A DNA stretch of 64,000 nucleotides, from positions 2,808,670-2,872,669 of the forward strand of contig NZ_KE386571.1 in assembly GCF_000427645.1 (NCBI RefSeq), in the 5' to 3' direction. Source of the stretch: Sphingomonas phyllosphaerae FA2. Its GTDB lineage: Bacteria > Pseudomonadota > Alphaproteobacteria > Sphingomonadales > Sphingomonadaceae. A program made the translations under genes and the position numbers. The notes beneath the pieces were generated by a model. That model saw only the letters and a list, made by a program, of their open reading frames with translations. It was not told the origin of the DNA and did no database searches. Position 1 is the stretch's first letter; every line of letters begins with the position of its first letter. Of this stretch, positions 17,907 through 27,760 are shown in pieces.

Positions 17907-19124
17907 ATGCGTCAGTCGTTCATCTTCACGTCCGAGTCGGTGTCCGAAGGCCATCCCGACAAGGTCGCGGATCAGATTTCGGATTCGATCGTCGATCTGT
18001 TCCTCTCCAAGGACCCCGAGGCGCGCGTTGCGTGCGAAACGCTGACCACCACGCAGCTGGTGGTGCTGGCTGGCGAGATCCGCGGCAAGGGCGTGTACGA
18101 GAACGATCAGTGGGCGCCGGGGATCGAGGATGAGATCGAGGCGACCGTCCGCGCGACCGTGAAGCGCATCGGCTATGAGCAGTCGGGCTTCCACTGGAAC
18201 GAGTTCCGCTTCCTCAACGAGCTGCACGGCCAGTCGGCGCATATCGCGATGGGCGTCGACGAGAGCGGCAACAAGGACGAGGGCGCGGGCGACCAGGGCA
18301 TCATGTTCGGTTACGCGACCGACGAGACCCCGGGCCTGATGCCGGCGACGCTGTATTACAGCCACAAGATCCTCGAGCGGCTCGCCGCCGACCGCCATTC
18401 GGGCGCGGCGCCGTTCCTCGAGCCCGACGCCAAGAGCCAGGTGACGTTGCAGTACGAGAACGGCGTCCCGGTCAAGGCGACCGCGCTGGTCGTCTCGACG
18501 CAGCATGCGCCGGGCTATTGCGAGAAGGGCGACAATGCCGACGCCGCCAAGTACAAGGTCCTGCACGATTACGTGATGGGCGCGTTCAAGGACGTGCTGC
18601 CCGACGGCTTCATCGACGACGCGACCAAGATCTACATCAATCCGACCGGCCAGTTCGAGATCGGCGGCCCGGACGGCGACGCCGGGGTGACCGGGCGCAA
18701 GATCATCGTCGACACCTACGGCGGCGCGGCGCCGCACGGCGGTGGCGCGTTCAGCGGCAAGGACCCGACCAAGGTCGACCGTTCGGCGGCCTATGTCGCG
18801 CGCTATCTGGCGAAGAACGTCGTCGCGGCCGGGCTGGCCAAGCGCTGCACGATCCAGCTGTCCTATGCGATCGGCATCGCCGAGCCGCTGTCGGTCTATG
18901 TCGACCTGCACGGCACCGGGACCGTCGAAGAAGCGAAGCTGGAGGCGGCGCTGCCGCAGCTCGTTCGCCTGACCCCGAAGGGCATTCGCGAGCATCTGGC
19001 GCTCAACAAGCCGATCTATTCGAAGACCGCGGCGTACGGGCATTTCGGCCGTGACGCCGAGGGTGACTTGTTCACCTGGGAAAAGACCGATCTGGTGGAC
19101 GCGCTGAAGCAGGCCGTCGCCTGA
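17907..19124 (+). CDS. metK: S-adenosylmethionine synthetase
   Basis: 405 aa, full length. Signatures are [20 protein letters not shown] at the N-terminus, [15 protein letters not shown], and the phosphate loop [19 protein letters not shown]. It forms SAM from methionine and ATP in the cytosol. A GGAG sits before the ATG. Transcription probably reads from the palindrome between it and lnt. In many alphaproteobacteria trmB follows metK; here it does not, and a repeat array follows. Confidence 0.98.
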   Translation: MRQSFIFTSESVSEGHPDKVADQISDSIVDLFLSKDPEARVACETLTTTQLVVLAGEIRGKGVYENDQWAPGIEDEIEATVRATVKRIGYEQSGFHWNEFRFLNELHGQSAHIAMGVDESGNKDEGAGDQGIMFGYATDETPGLMPATLYYSHKILERLAADRHSGAAPFLEPDAKSQVTLQYENGVPVKATALVVSTQHAPGYCEKGDNADAAKYKVLHDYVMGAFKDVLPDGFIDDATKIYINPTGQFEIGGPDGDAGVTGRKIIVDTYGGAAPHGGGAFSGKDPTKVDRSAAYVARYLAKNVVAAGLAKRCTIQLSYAIGIAEPLSVYVDLHGTGTVEEAKLEAALPQLVRLTPKGIREHLALNKPIYSKTAAYGHFGRDAEGDLFTWEKTDLVDALKQAVA

Positions 19125-19130
19125 TTGTTC

Positions 19131-19163
19131 GGGGGGCGGTTCGGTTGAGCGGCCCCCGTCTTT
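19131..19163 (+). terminator. Weak terminator-like stem after metK
   Basis: GGGGGGCGG and GGCCCCC can pair just after the metK stop, followed by GTCTTT. The stem is short and the T-run is poor. Confidence 0.4.
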
Positions 19164-19414
19164 CGTCACTGCGAGCGGAGCGAAGCAGTCCCGGGCCGGA
19201 CCATAACGCCCCGAGCGCGATCGACAGTCAGCGCTCCAAGGCTGATCGCGATCTTTGTCGATCTTCGTCGCCCCGGACTTGATCCGGGGCCCCGCTTGTT
19301 CTTGGCGATCGAGGAAAAAGCGGGATCCCGGATCAAGTCCGGGATGACGGATGTGGCAGGCGGCCGGCGAATAAAGATCCGTCCTCGATCGCGTCACCCC
19401 GCTCGCAGTGACGA
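19164..19414. repeat. Composite repeat block: family C arms around a family B pair
   Basis: A family C arm (cactgcgagcggagcgaagc) at 19164-19203 and a degenerate inverse arm near 19391-19414 flank a complete family B pair at 19266-19350 (gtcgccccggacttgatccg with its inverse). The block fills the ~330-bp gap between metK and ruvA; I see no gene in it. Confidence 0.8.
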
Positions 19415-19456
19415 GGCTGATGACGCAGCCCCCGCTTTGTTCTACCGACCTCGCCC

Positions 19457-20053
19457 ATGATCGCGCATCTCAAGGGCATCCTGACCTCGACCGGCACCGA
19501 CCATGCGGTGATCGACGTGCACGGCGTCGGCTATCTGGTCGGCGCGTCGGCGCGGACGCTGGCGGCGATCGGGCCGGTCGGCGAGGCCGCCACCCTGTTT
19601 ACCGAGATGCTGGTCGCCGAGGAATTCATCCGGCTGGTCGGCTTTGCAAGCGCCGCCGAACGCGACTGGTTCCGGTTGCTGACCGGCGTGCAGGGCGTCG
19701 GCGCGCGGGTGGCGCTGGCGATCCTGTCGGCGCTGGAGCCCGCCGACATCAGCCGGGCGGTGATGGCGCAGGACAAGGCTACCGTCGCGCGCGCCAACGG
19801 CGTCGGGCCGAAGCTGGCCGAGCGGATCGTCCGCGAGTTGAAGGACAAGGTCGGCGGGGTGGCGCTGGGGCCGTCGGCGGCGGCGCAGGTGGTGCCGGTC
19901 GGTGCCGGGTCGGACGCGGTGTCGGCGTTGCTCAATCTCGGGTTCCGGCCGGCGGAGGCCGCTAGCGCGGTCGCGGCGGCGGAGGAGGAACTGGGCGACG
20001 GCGCGTCGCTGGACGCGCTGGTGCGGCTGGCGTTGCGCAAGGCGGCAAAGTAG
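19457..20053 (+). CDS. ruvA: Holliday junction branch migration protein RuvA
   Basis: 198 aa. Domain I is [20 protein letters not shown] with the OB fold. Domain II has two helix-hairpin-helix motifs ([20 protein letters not shown] and [20 protein letters not shown]). Domain III (from ~ residue 148, [20 protein letters not shown]) binds RuvB. Neither ruvC nor ruvB is adjacent: the gene is bounded by repeat blocks on both sides, unlike the usual ruvCAB cluster. Confidence 0.96.
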   Translation: MIAHLKGILTSTGTDHAVIDVHGVGYLVGASARTLAAIGPVGEAATLFTEMLVAEEFIRLVGFASAAERDWFRLLTGVQGVGARVALAILSALEPADISRAVMAQDKATVARANGVGPKLAERIVRELKDKVGGVALGPSAAAQVVPVGAGSDAVSALLNLGFRPAEAASAVAAAEEELGDGASLDALVRLALRKAAK

Positions 20054-20211
20054 CGCGGATTACCGTCCGTGCTGCGTTCGGGTCAACGAACGTGCCTGAT
20101 CACGACGTTCTCGAACCATTCCCCGGCAGAGGCCGGAGATCGGAGCGCCGTTTCGCAGAGGTCTCGCGGAGGCGAGAGTACGACCCGCTGGCGCTTGCAA
20201 GAGTCGCTAAC

Positions 20212-20419
20212 CTCAGAGGTTCTGGATTCCCGCCTGCGCGGGAATGACGATGGTTCGAGGCGTCACCTCCCTCGCTGTCCGTCCGTGTTGAGCTTGTCGA
20301 AGCACGTGCGCCAGACGGAACGCCCGGAGCACGCACTTCGACAGGCCCAGTGCGAACGGTTCAGCGTTCGCCCCACTGACTTGGAGGTCAGCCCCGGGGG
20401 CGAACCCGGGGCGACGAAG
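20212..20419. repeat. Composite repeat block: family D arm, family E pair, degenerate B arm
   Basis: 20212-20251 is one family D arm (gattcccgcctgcgcgggaa). 20285-20360 is an inverted pair with gttgagcttgtcgaagcacg on the left and its inverse gcacttcgacaggcccagtg on the right (family E, seen once here). 20390-20419 is a degenerate hairpin (gccccgggggcgaacccggg). Together with 20054-20211, in which I see nothing clear, these fill the gap between ruvA and the helicase. Confidence 0.75.
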
Positions 20420-20420
20420 A

Positions 20421-21800
20421 TTACGCGCCCGCCGATGCGCCGCTGCCGCCGCGACCACGCCCACGTCCGCCGCGGCTGCGGCGGGCACCGCCGCCACCGG
20501 CGCTGGCGTTCGCATAGTTGCGCCCGCCCTGTGCCGAACCCGGCGTCGCGCGCGGCGCATGGCTGGCCTTCGGACGCGCCGGGCCGCGCTGACCGCGCGG
20601 GCGATCCTCGCGCGGGGCGGGATCGGCACCGATCGTCTTGACGCGCTGTGCCTTCAATTGCTCGGCCTGCTTGAGGAAATCCTCGGGCAAGTCGCTGACC
20701 GGGATCTTCTGCCGCGTCACCTTCTCGATGTCCTTCAGGTACGGACGCTCGTCGTCCGCGCAGAAAGCAATCGCCTCGCCGCTGCGCCCGGCGCGGGCGG
20801 TACGGCCGATGCGGTGGACATATTGCTCGGCGACATTCGGCAGCTCGAAGTTGAAGACGTGGCTGACGCCCGACACGTCGATGCCGCGCGCGGCAATGTC
20901 GGTCGCGACGAGGATCGGCACCTCGCCCGACTTGAACAGCGCCAGCGCACGCTCGCGCTGCGGCTGGCTCTTGTTGCCGTGGATCGCGTTGGCGGCGATG
21001 CCGTTGCCGGCGAGCAGCTTCACGACGCGGTCCGCACCATGCTTGGTGCGGGTGAACACCAAAGCGCGGTCGATCGGCATTTCACGCAGCAGGATCGTCA
21101 GCAGCGCCTGCTTCTCGGTCTGGTTGCAGAAGATCACCGACTGATCGACGCGCTCGGCGGTGGTCGACGCCGGCTTGATCGACACCGTTGCCGGATCGTT
21201 GAGGAATTGCGAGGCCAGATCGCGAATCGCGGTCGGCATCGTCGCCGAGAAGAACAGCGTCTGGCGCTTGCGCGGGACCATCCGCACGATCTTCTTGAGC
21301 GCGTGGATGAAGCCGAGGTCGAGCATCTGATCGGCCTCGTCGAGCACCAGGATCTCGATCATCGACAGGTTGATATAGCCCTGCTCGACGCAATCGATCA
21401 GCCGGCCCGGCGTCGCGACGAGGATGTCGACGCCGCGCGCGACGTCATTGCGATTCTTGTTGATGCTGGTGCCGCCGAACACGGTCGCAACCGACATCTT
21501 GCTGAACTGGCCGTAGGCACGCGCCGAATCGGCGATCTGGCTGGCCAGCTCGCGGGTCGGGGCGAGCACGAGCATCCGGCAATGCGTCGGCAGCACCTTC
21601 TTGCCCTCGCTCAGCCGCTGGATCGACGGCAGCACGAAGGCGGCGGTCTTGCCGGTGCCGGTCTGCGCGATGCCGAGCAGGTCGCGGCCTTCGAGCAGCT
21701 GCGGGATCGAGTCGCGCTGAATCGGGGTGGGTTCGGTATAGCCCTTGGCTTCGAGCGCGCGGACGAGCGGCTCGGCAAGGCCGAGAGTGGCGAATGACAT
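20421..21800 (-). CDS. rhlE: DEAD-box RNA helicase, RhlE type
   Basis: 459 aa. The helicase motifs are clear: Q motif region EPTPIQRDSIPQLLEGRD, Walker A AQTGTGKTAAF, VLDEADQMLDLGF, FFSATMP, and the C-terminal HRIGRTARAGRSG. From ~ residue 395 the tail is Arg/Gly-rich (RGQRGPARPKASHAPRATPG, then GGGGARRSRGGRGRGRGG), an RNA-binding extension typical of RhlE/CsdA-like enzymes. It probably acts in RNA turnover or ribosome assembly in the cold. Confidence 0.92.
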   Translation of the reverse strand: MSFATLGLAEPLVRALEAKGYTEPTPIQRDSIPQLLEGRDLLGIAQTGTGKTAAFVLPSIQRLSEGKKVLPTHCRMLVLAPTRELASQIADSARAYGQFSKMSVATVFGGTSINKNRNDVARGVDILVATPGRLIDCVEQGYINLSMIEILVLDEADQMLDLGFIHALKKIVRMVPRKRQTLFFSATMPTAIRDLASQFLNDPATVSIKPASTTAERVDQSVIFCNQTEKQALLTILLREMPIDRALVFTRTKHGADRVVKLLAGNGIAANAIHGNKSQPQRERALALFKSGEVPILVATDIAARGIDVSGVSHVFNFELPNVAEQYVHRIGRTARAGRSGEAIAFCADDERPYLKDIEKVTRQKIPVSDLPEDFLKQAEQLKAQRVKTIGADPAPREDRPRGQRGPARPKASHAPRATPGSAQGGRNYANASAGGGGARRSRGGRGRGRGGSGASAGA

Positions 21801-22026
21801 GGAAATACAGTCCTAAATACAGGCGCTACCCGGACGCCCGAACAGGCACACGAGTGGCGGGGAAGATTGACACCCCGCGTGACTTGGGAAGCCCGTGAAA
21901 AACGACCGAGGCGGAGCCGGGACCAATTGGTCCGATCACGCTGCCAACGCCTCGATGCTGCGTCACATGGCGAATTAGCCCATCGAAGTCAAGGTCGGAC
22001 CTTTCGCACCTTGATTGCGCAACCGT

Positions 22027-22047
22027 TGCGAACGTATCGCGTTCGCA
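22027..22047. promoter_or_regulatory. Perfect 8-5-8 dyad just before the sensor kinase start
   Basis: TGCGAACG (22027-22034) and CGTTCGCA (22040-22047) flank TATCG. The dyad ends 7 bp before the ATG at 22055, where a ribosome site would be, and no Shine-Dalgarno is visible. It may be an operator or an RNA hairpin that controls initiation. Confidence 0.45.
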
Positions 22048-22054
22048 CCCCGCC

Positions 22055-24163
22055 ATGACCGACCACCCCACCACCATTTTGCGTCATGCGCCCGATTCAC
22101 GGCCACTAGGTCGCTGGGATTGGGACATTATCGCCGATCGCGTCACATCCGATGCCGGCTTTGCCAAATTATACGGGGTGGCGGCGGACACCGCAGCGGC
22201 GGGGGCGCCGATCGCCGAATTTTTTCACGGCATCGCGCCGCAGGACCTGCCGCGGGTGCAGGCAGCAATCGCGCGCAGCATCGACGAGGGCGTGCCCTTC
22301 GAGGAAGAATACCGTATCGCCGGCCCTGGTGGCCGCTGGCGCTGGGTCGCGGCGCAAGGCCGCGTCGACCGCGATGCGGACGGGCGGGTCACACACCTGC
22401 CGGGGATCAGCTTCGACATCGATTCCCGCAAGCGGGCGGAATTGCGGCTGTCGGCGCTGGTCGAGCTGGGCGACCGCTTGCGCGATCCAGGCGACGCGGG
22501 TGATCTGGCGCTGGCGGCGGCGCGCGTGCTGGGCACTGCGCTGGACGTCAGCCGGGTCGGTTACGGCACGGTCGACCCGGTGGCGGAGACGATCACCACC
22601 GAACGCGCCTTTTGCGCCGAGGGGATCAGCGCGCTGCCTGCGATCCTGCATTTTCGCGATTACGGCAGCTATATCGAGGACCTGAAGCGCGGCGTAACCG
22701 TCGCGATCGCGGACGTGCGCGAGGACGACCGCACCCGCGACACGGCCGAGGGGCTTCGCCAATTGGCCGCGATGTCGTTCATCAACATGCCGGTCACCGA
22801 ACAGGGCGGTTTCGTCGCCTTGCTCTACCTCAACCATGCCGAGCCGCGCGAATGGCCGGAGGATGAACTGGCGCTGGTCCGCGAGGTGGCGGAGCGCACC
22901 CGCGACGCCGTCGAGCGCCGCCGCGCCGAACAGGAACTGGCGACGCTCAACGAACGACTGGAGCAGGAGGTCGAGGCGCGCACCGCCGCGTTGATGGCAG
23001 TCGAGGAACAGCTGCGTCAGGCGCACAAGATGGAGGCGGTCGGGCAGCTGACGGGTGGTCTGGCGCATGACTTCAACAATCTGCTGACGGGCATATCCGG
23101 CGCTCTGGAGATGATGCAGGTCCGCGTCGCGCAGGGGCGGATCGGCGAGCTGGACCGCTATGTCGCGGCGGCGCAGGGCGCGGCCCGGCGGGCGGCGGCG
23201 CTGACGCACCGGCTGCTCGCCTTCTCGCGCCGCCAGACGCTCGACCCGCGGCCGACCGACGTCAACCGGCTGGTCGCGGGGATGCAGGAGCTGATCCACC
23301 GTACGCTCGGACCCGCAATCACGCTGGAAGTGGTGGGCGCGGCCGGGTTGTGGAACACGCTTGTCGATCCCAACCAGCTCGAGAATGCGCTGCTCAACCT
23401 GTGCATCAACGCGCGGGACGCGATGCCCGATGGCGGGCGGGTGACAATCGAAACCGCCAACAAATGGCTCGACGAGCGCGCGGCGCGCCCGCGCGACCTG
23501 CCGCCCGGCCAGTATCTGTCGCTATGCGTCAGCGACACCGGCACCGGCATGACCCCCGAGGTGCAGGCGCGCGCCTTCGACCCGTTCTATACGACGAAGC
23601 CGATGGGCGAAGGCACCGGGCTGGGGCTGTCGATGATCTATGGCTTCGCGCGCCAGTCGGGCGGGCAGGTGCGGATCTATAGCGAGCCGGGCGACGGCAC
23701 GACGGTGTGCATCTATCTGCCGCGTCACCACGGCAGCGTCGACGATGAGAGCGAGGCGACGCTGCCGCTCGATCAAGCGAAGCAGGTAGAAGGGATGCCC
23801 ACGGTGCTGGTCGTCGACGACGAGCCGACGGTGCGTATGCTGGTGATCGAGGTGCTCGACGGGCTCGGCTATACCGTGCTGGAGGCGGGCGATGGCGCGG
23901 GGGCGCTGCGGATGCTGGACAGCGGGATCAAACCCGACCTGCTGGTCACCGATGTCGGCTTGCCCGGGCAGATGAACGGGCGGCAGGTCGCCGACGCGGC
24001 GCTAGCGCGCTTCCCGACGCTGCGCGTGCTGTTCATCACCGGCTATGCCGAAAATGCGGTGATCGGCAGCGGGCAGCTCGACCCGCATGTCGCGCTGCTC
24101 ACCAAGCCGTTCACGATGGAAGGACTGGCCGCCAAGGTCCGCGCGCTGCTGGCCGAGGCGTGA
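22055..24163 (+). CDS. Hybrid sensor histidine kinase (PAS-GAF-HisKA-HATPase-REC)
   Basis: 702 aa with no membrane segment, so a cytosolic sensor. Residues ~15-125 are a PAS domain (WDWDIIADRVTSDAGFAKLY), ~140-290 a GAF domain, then a short coiled coil (QELATLNERLEQEVEARTAA). The phospho-accepting histidine is in LTGGLAHDFNNLLTGISGAL. The ATPase N-box is NALLNLCINARDAMP, with G-box GEGTGLGLSMIYGFARQSGG. Residues ~581-702 are a receiver (VLVVDDEP, phospho-Asp in LLVTDVGLPG). The input is unknown. It converges on the MCP-like gene with 4 bp between the stops. Confidence 0.92.
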   Translation: MTDHPTTILRHAPDSRPLGRWDWDIIADRVTSDAGFAKLYGVAADTAAAGAPIAEFFHGIAPQDLPRVQAAIARSIDEGVPFEEEYRIAGPGGRWRWVAAQGRVDRDADGRVTHLPGISFDIDSRKRAELRLSALVELGDRLRDPGDAGDLALAAARVLGTALDVSRVGYGTVDPVAETITTERAFCAEGISALPAILHFRDYGSYIEDLKRGVTVAIADVREDDRTRDTAEGLRQLAAMSFINMPVTEQGGFVALLYLNHAEPREWPEDELALVREVAERTRDAVERRRAEQELATLNERLEQEVEARTAALMAVEEQLRQAHKMEAVGQLTGGLAHDFNNLLTGISGALEMMQVRVAQGRIGELDRYVAAAQGAARRAAALTHRLLAFSRRQTLDPRPTDVNRLVAGMQELIHRTLGPAITLEVVGAAGLWNTLVDPNQLENALLNLCINARDAMPDGGRVTIETANKWLDERAARPRDLPPGQYLSLCVSDTGTGMTPEVQARAFDPFYTTKPMGEGTGLGLSMIYGFARQSGGQVRIYSEPGDGTTVCIYLPRHHGSVDDESEATLPLDQAKQVEGMPTVLVVDDEPTVRMLVIEVLDGLGYTVLEAGDGAGALRMLDSGIKPDLLVTDVGLPGQMNGRQVADAALARFPTLRVLFITGYAENAVIGSGQLDPHVALLTKPFTMEGLAAKVRALLAEA

Positions 24164-24167
24164 GGGC

Positions 24168-25511
24168 TTAGCTCAAGGGCTCCTCGACATCGGTCAGGAA
24201 GGCGGTGACGCCCGCATCCGCCGCGGCGGCGATCGCCGCGAGCCGCCCGGCCAGCGCGCGCATCGCCATCGCGTCGTCCCCGGCCTCGCGCGCGCGGGCG
24301 AGCACGTCGCTTACTCCCGCGTCGATCTGGATCGCCGCGACGCTTGCCTGGCCGACATTCTCGCTGATCGCGCGTCCGGCGACGCCTTGTTCGCGCACCG
24401 CGGCGATCACGCTGGCGGACAGTTCCTCGATCGCATCAACCGCGCGCACGATCCCGGCGTGCCCATCCGATACCGCGCCGATCGCGGTCCTGACGCGCGC
24501 GACATGCGCGGCGATGCCGCCCGCCGCAGCCCGGGTTTGCGTCGCCAGCGATTTGACCTCGCCAGCCACCGCGGTGAAGCCGCGCCCGGCGTCTCCCGCC
24601 CGCGCGCACTCGATCGCGGCGTTGAGCGCCAGCATCCCGGTTTGCTGCGCGATCGTGTCGATCAACTCGCTGACGGTGGCGATCGCCTCGGCCGCGTCGC
24701 CGAGCGCGCGAATCTGGTCCGCGCCGGAATGGGTGCGCGCCACCGCGCGCTGCGTCGCCGCCTCTGCCGCGCGCATGCGCTGTTCGACCGCGTCGAGCGC
24801 GCCGGCAAAATCCTGCGCGCGCGTGGCGATCCGTTGCAGATTGATCGCCGCGCCGCCGGCGGCGGTGGCGACATCCCCGACGCGCGTGTCGATGGTCTGC
24901 GCGCGATCGGCGATGCGACGCGACGCCGTGCCGACCGCCTGCGACACTTCGCCGAGCCCTTGCGCCAGGTCGCGCGCGTCGCCGCGGAAGCGCCGTGCCG
25001 CCTCCTCAATCCGCACGGCACGGCGGCGTTCGGCCAGATGCGTGCGACCTGCCCGCTCGGCGGCGATCCGTAACAGGCTGGGCTGGTCGACGATCCCGGC
25101 GAACCGCCCGCCGCGCGTCAGGATCAGCCCCTCCGCCGCGTCCGCCGCCCGCCACGCCGCGAGTGCGGCGACCGCGGGCGCACCGATCTCGATCGTCGGA
25201 CACGCGCGCAACTTGCCCGCAACGCCCATCGGCAGGCCGCGATTGCTGAGCAAGGCGTGGCCGAACGGGCTGAACAGCAATGGGCGTAGATCACGCTCCA
25301 TCAAGGCACCGCGCGGCCGATCGTGCGAGTCGACGATCGCGATCATCCGCAGATGCGGCGCGGCGCGCAACAGCGTGACCGCATCGAGCAGGGCGGCACC
25401 GTCCGCCAAGACACTGAAATCGGTGGCCCATCCCGCCTCGACCACATCATCGCCCGGATCGGCGAGAGGCGCGGGCGTCAGCGGCGGCAGCAGGCGGAGG
25501 ACCGAGGGCAT
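24168..25511 (-). CDS. Soluble methyl-accepting-chemotaxis-like protein with CBS-like N-terminal domain
   Basis: 447 aa from ATG at 25511. The N-terminal ~155 residues resemble a CBS pair as found in EAL/GGDEF proteins (RMIAIVDSHDRPRGALMERD, LLFSPFGHALLSNRG, EGLILTRGGRFAGIVDQPSL). No transmembrane segment is present. The rest is a helical MCP signalling region with the hairpin tip QQTGMLALNAAIECARAGDA, GRGFTAVAGEVKSLATQTRA. It may signal to a CheA-type or other output in the cytosol. Convergent with the hybrid kinase; a shared pathway is only a guess. Confidence 0.82.
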   Translation of the reverse strand: MPSVLRLLPPLTPAPLADPGDDVVEAGWATDFSVLADGAALLDAVTLLRAAPHLRMIAIVDSHDRPRGALMERDLRPLLFSPFGHALLSNRGLPMGVAGKLRACPTIEIGAPAVAALAAWRAADAAEGLILTRGGRFAGIVDQPSLLRIAAERAGRTHLAERRRAVRIEEAARRFRGDARDLAQGLGEVSQAVGTASRRIADRAQTIDTRVGDVATAAGGAAINLQRIATRAQDFAGALDAVEQRMRAAEAATQRAVARTHSGADQIRALGDAAEAIATVSELIDTIAQQTGMLALNAAIECARAGDAGRGFTAVAGEVKSLATQTRAAAGGIAAHVARVRTAIGAVSDGHAGIVRAVDAIEELSASVIAAVREQGVAGRAISENVGQASVAAIQIDAGVSDVLARAREAGDDAMAMRALAGRLAAIAAAADAGVTAFLTDVEEPLS

Positions 25512-25662
25512 GACCACAGGGTTAGCCGGCTTTGGTAAAAGCCGCCTTTCCCGCGTGTGACCGTATGATGAAACCCTTCGCCGCACGGAACCGCAACGCG
25601 CGCCGTACCTTTGATCCACGACACCTGCGCGTCCTTGCGTGCGGGAGGAATGAGGATCGTCC

Positions 25663-27747
25663 ATGACCGACATCAAGACCCGCCCGGCCGGCAACGGTGG
25701 CGAGACGCACCAGACGACCGACGCCGATCACCCGGTGCTGACCACCAATCACGGGACGCCGGTGTCGGACAATCAGAACCAGTTGAAGGTCGGTCCGCGC
25801 GGCCCGGTGCTGCTGGAAGACGAAGTCTATCGCGAGAAGATGAACCATTTCGACCATGAGCGCATCCCGGAGCGGATCGTCCATGCGCGCGGTTCGGCCG
25901 CGCACGGCTATTTCGAATGCACCGACAGCCTTGCCGACATCACCCGCGCCGACCTGTTTCAGAAGAAGGGTCAGCGCACCAAGGTGTTCGCGCGCTTCTC
26001 GACCGTCGCGGGCGGCGCCGGATCGGTCGACACGCCGCGCGACGTGCGCGGTTTCGCGGTGAAATTCTACACGCGCGAGGGCAATTGGGACCTCGTCGGC
26101 AACAACATCCCGGTGTTCTTCATCCAGGACGCGATGAAGTTCCCCGACCTGATCCACGCCGCCAAGATGGAAGCCGATCGCGGCTATCCGCAGGCGGCGA
26201 CCGCGCACGATACCTTCTGGGACTTCATCAGTCTGATGCCGGAGGCCACCCACATGATCATGTGGGCGATGTCGGACCGCACGCTGCCGCGCAGCTTCGC
26301 GACGATGGAGGGCTTCGGCATCCACACCTTCCGCTTCGTCAATGCCGAAGGGAAGAGCACGTTCGTCAAGTTCCACTGGAAGCCGCGCGCGGGGCTTGCC
26401 TCGACGATCTGGGACGAAACGGTCAAGATCGCCGGCGCCGATCCCGACTTCCAGCGCCGCGACCTGTTCGAGCGTATTAATCGCGGCGACTATCCGGAAT
26501 GGGATCTGGGCGTGCAATTGTTCGACGAGGAGTTCGCGAACAGCCAGCCCTATGACGTGCTCGACGCGACCAAGATCATCCCCGAGGAAGTGCTACCCGT
26601 CCGCATCGTCGGCAAGATGGTGCTCGATCGCTATCCCGATAATTTCTTCGCCGAAACCGAGCAGGTCGCCTTCTGCCCCAGCCATATGGTGCCGGGGATC
26701 GACCATTCGAACGATCCGCTGCTGCAAGGGCGGCTGTTCAGCTATCAGGATACGCAGATCAAGCGACTGGGGTCGACCAACTGGCACCAGCTGCCGATCA
26801 ACCAGGCGAAGGGCCGCGCCGATGCGGCGGGCTGTCCGTTCCTGAACATGCAGCGCGACGGGCATATGCAGATGCAGGTTCCGAAGGGCCGCGCCAATTA
26901 CGAGCCGAACAGCCTGCACCTCGCCGGCGAGCCCGGCGGCCCGCGCGAGGACCCGAACGGCTTCAAGAGCTATCCCGCCGAGGAGAGCGGCCAGAAGCTG
27001 CGCATCCGCGCCGAGACGTTCGCCGACCATTATTCGCAGGCGCGGCTGTTCTGGCGCTCGATGGACCCGGCCGAACAGGCGCATATCGCGTCGGCATTTG
27101 TCTTCGAGCTGAGCAAGGTCTCGATCCCGCACATCCGCGTCGCGCAGCTCGCCAATCTGCGCAACGTCGACGAGGAACTGGCGCAGCGCGTTGCCGATGG
27201 GCTGGCGATCGATCTGCCGGAGGCGTCGCCGACCAGTGCCCCGGTGCTCGACATGGATCCGTCGCCGGCGCTGCGCATCGTGCGCGGGCCGCTGGAGAAG
27301 CATACGCTGGAGGGACGCACCATCGGCATCCTGTTCGCCGACGGCACCGATCGCGAGGAGTTCGAAACGACGGTGGCAGCGGTGAAAGCGGCGGGTGGCC
27401 ATCCGCTGACGATCGCGCCGAAGGTCGGCGCGGTGCCGTTGTCGGACGGCACGACCGTTGCCGCCGACGCCCAGTTGTTCGGCCAGCCATCGGTGACGGT
27501 GGACGCCTGCGCAGTGATCCTGTCCGCGGAGGCGTGCGCCAAGCTGGTCAAGGAAGGCGCGGCGGTGCAATGGGTGATGGATGCCTTCGGGCACCTGAAG
27601 GCGATCGGGCATAACGATGCGGCCAAGCCGTTGCTCGACAAGGCGGGGGTCGAGCCCGATGCCGGCGTAACCGACCTCGAGGCGTTCGTCGATGCCGCCA
27701 AGCAGCGCTATTGGGACCGCGAGCCCAACGTCCGCACGCTGGCCTGA
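25663..27747 (+). CDS. katE: Large-subunit catalase (HPII/KatE type)
   Basis: 694 aa, clade 2 length with a C-terminal GATase1-like domain (from ~ residue 545, [20 protein letters not shown]). The catalytic histidine is H81 in [12 protein letters not shown], the asparagine N148 is in [16 protein letters not shown], and the haem tyrosine is in [14 protein letters not shown]. It removes H2O2 in the cytosol, usually in stationary phase. A GGAGG precedes the ATG. A GGAAC at 25587 could be the -35 of a general-stress sigma EcfG promoter, but a matching -10 is not convincing. Confidence 0.96.
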   Translation: MTDIKTRPAGNGGETHQTTDADHPVLTTNHGTPVSDNQNQLKVGPRGPVLLEDEVYREKMNHFDHERIPERIVHARGSAAHGYFECTDSLADITRADLFQKKGQRTKVFARFSTVAGGAGSVDTPRDVRGFAVKFYTREGNWDLVGNNIPVFFIQDAMKFPDLIHAAKMEADRGYPQAATAHDTFWDFISLMPEATHMIMWAMSDRTLPRSFATMEGFGIHTFRFVNAEGKSTFVKFHWKPRAGLASTIWDETVKIAGADPDFQRRDLFERINRGDYPEWDLGVQLFDEEFANSQPYDVLDATKIIPEEVLPVRIVGKMVLDRYPDNFFAETEQVAFCPSHMVPGIDHSNDPLLQGRLFSYQDTQIKRLGSTNWHQLPINQAKGRADAAGCPFLNMQRDGHMQMQVPKGRANYEPNSLHLAGEPGGPREDPNGFKSYPAEESGQKLRIRAETFADHYSQARLFWRSMDPAEQAHIASAFVFELSKVSIPHIRVAQLANLRNVDEELAQRVADGLAIDLPEASPTSAPVLDMDPSPALRIVRGPLEKHTLEGRTIGILFADGTDREEFETTVAAVKAAGGHPLTIAPKVGAVPLSDGTTVAADAQLFGQPSVTVDACAVILSAEACAKLVKEGAAVQWVMDAFGHLKAIGHNDAAKPLLDKAGVEPDAGVTDLEAFVDAAKQRYWDREPNVRTLA

Positions 27748-27760
27748 GGGAGCGAGGATC

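Noticed and set aside
20054..20420. A small gene in the gap between ruvA and the helicase
   Set aside because: The open frames run through palindromic repeats and have no coding signature.
25560..25662. An EcfG (general stress) promoter before katE
   Set aside because: GGAAC is present at 25587, but the -10 at the right distance reads CCTTT rather than the expected GTT.
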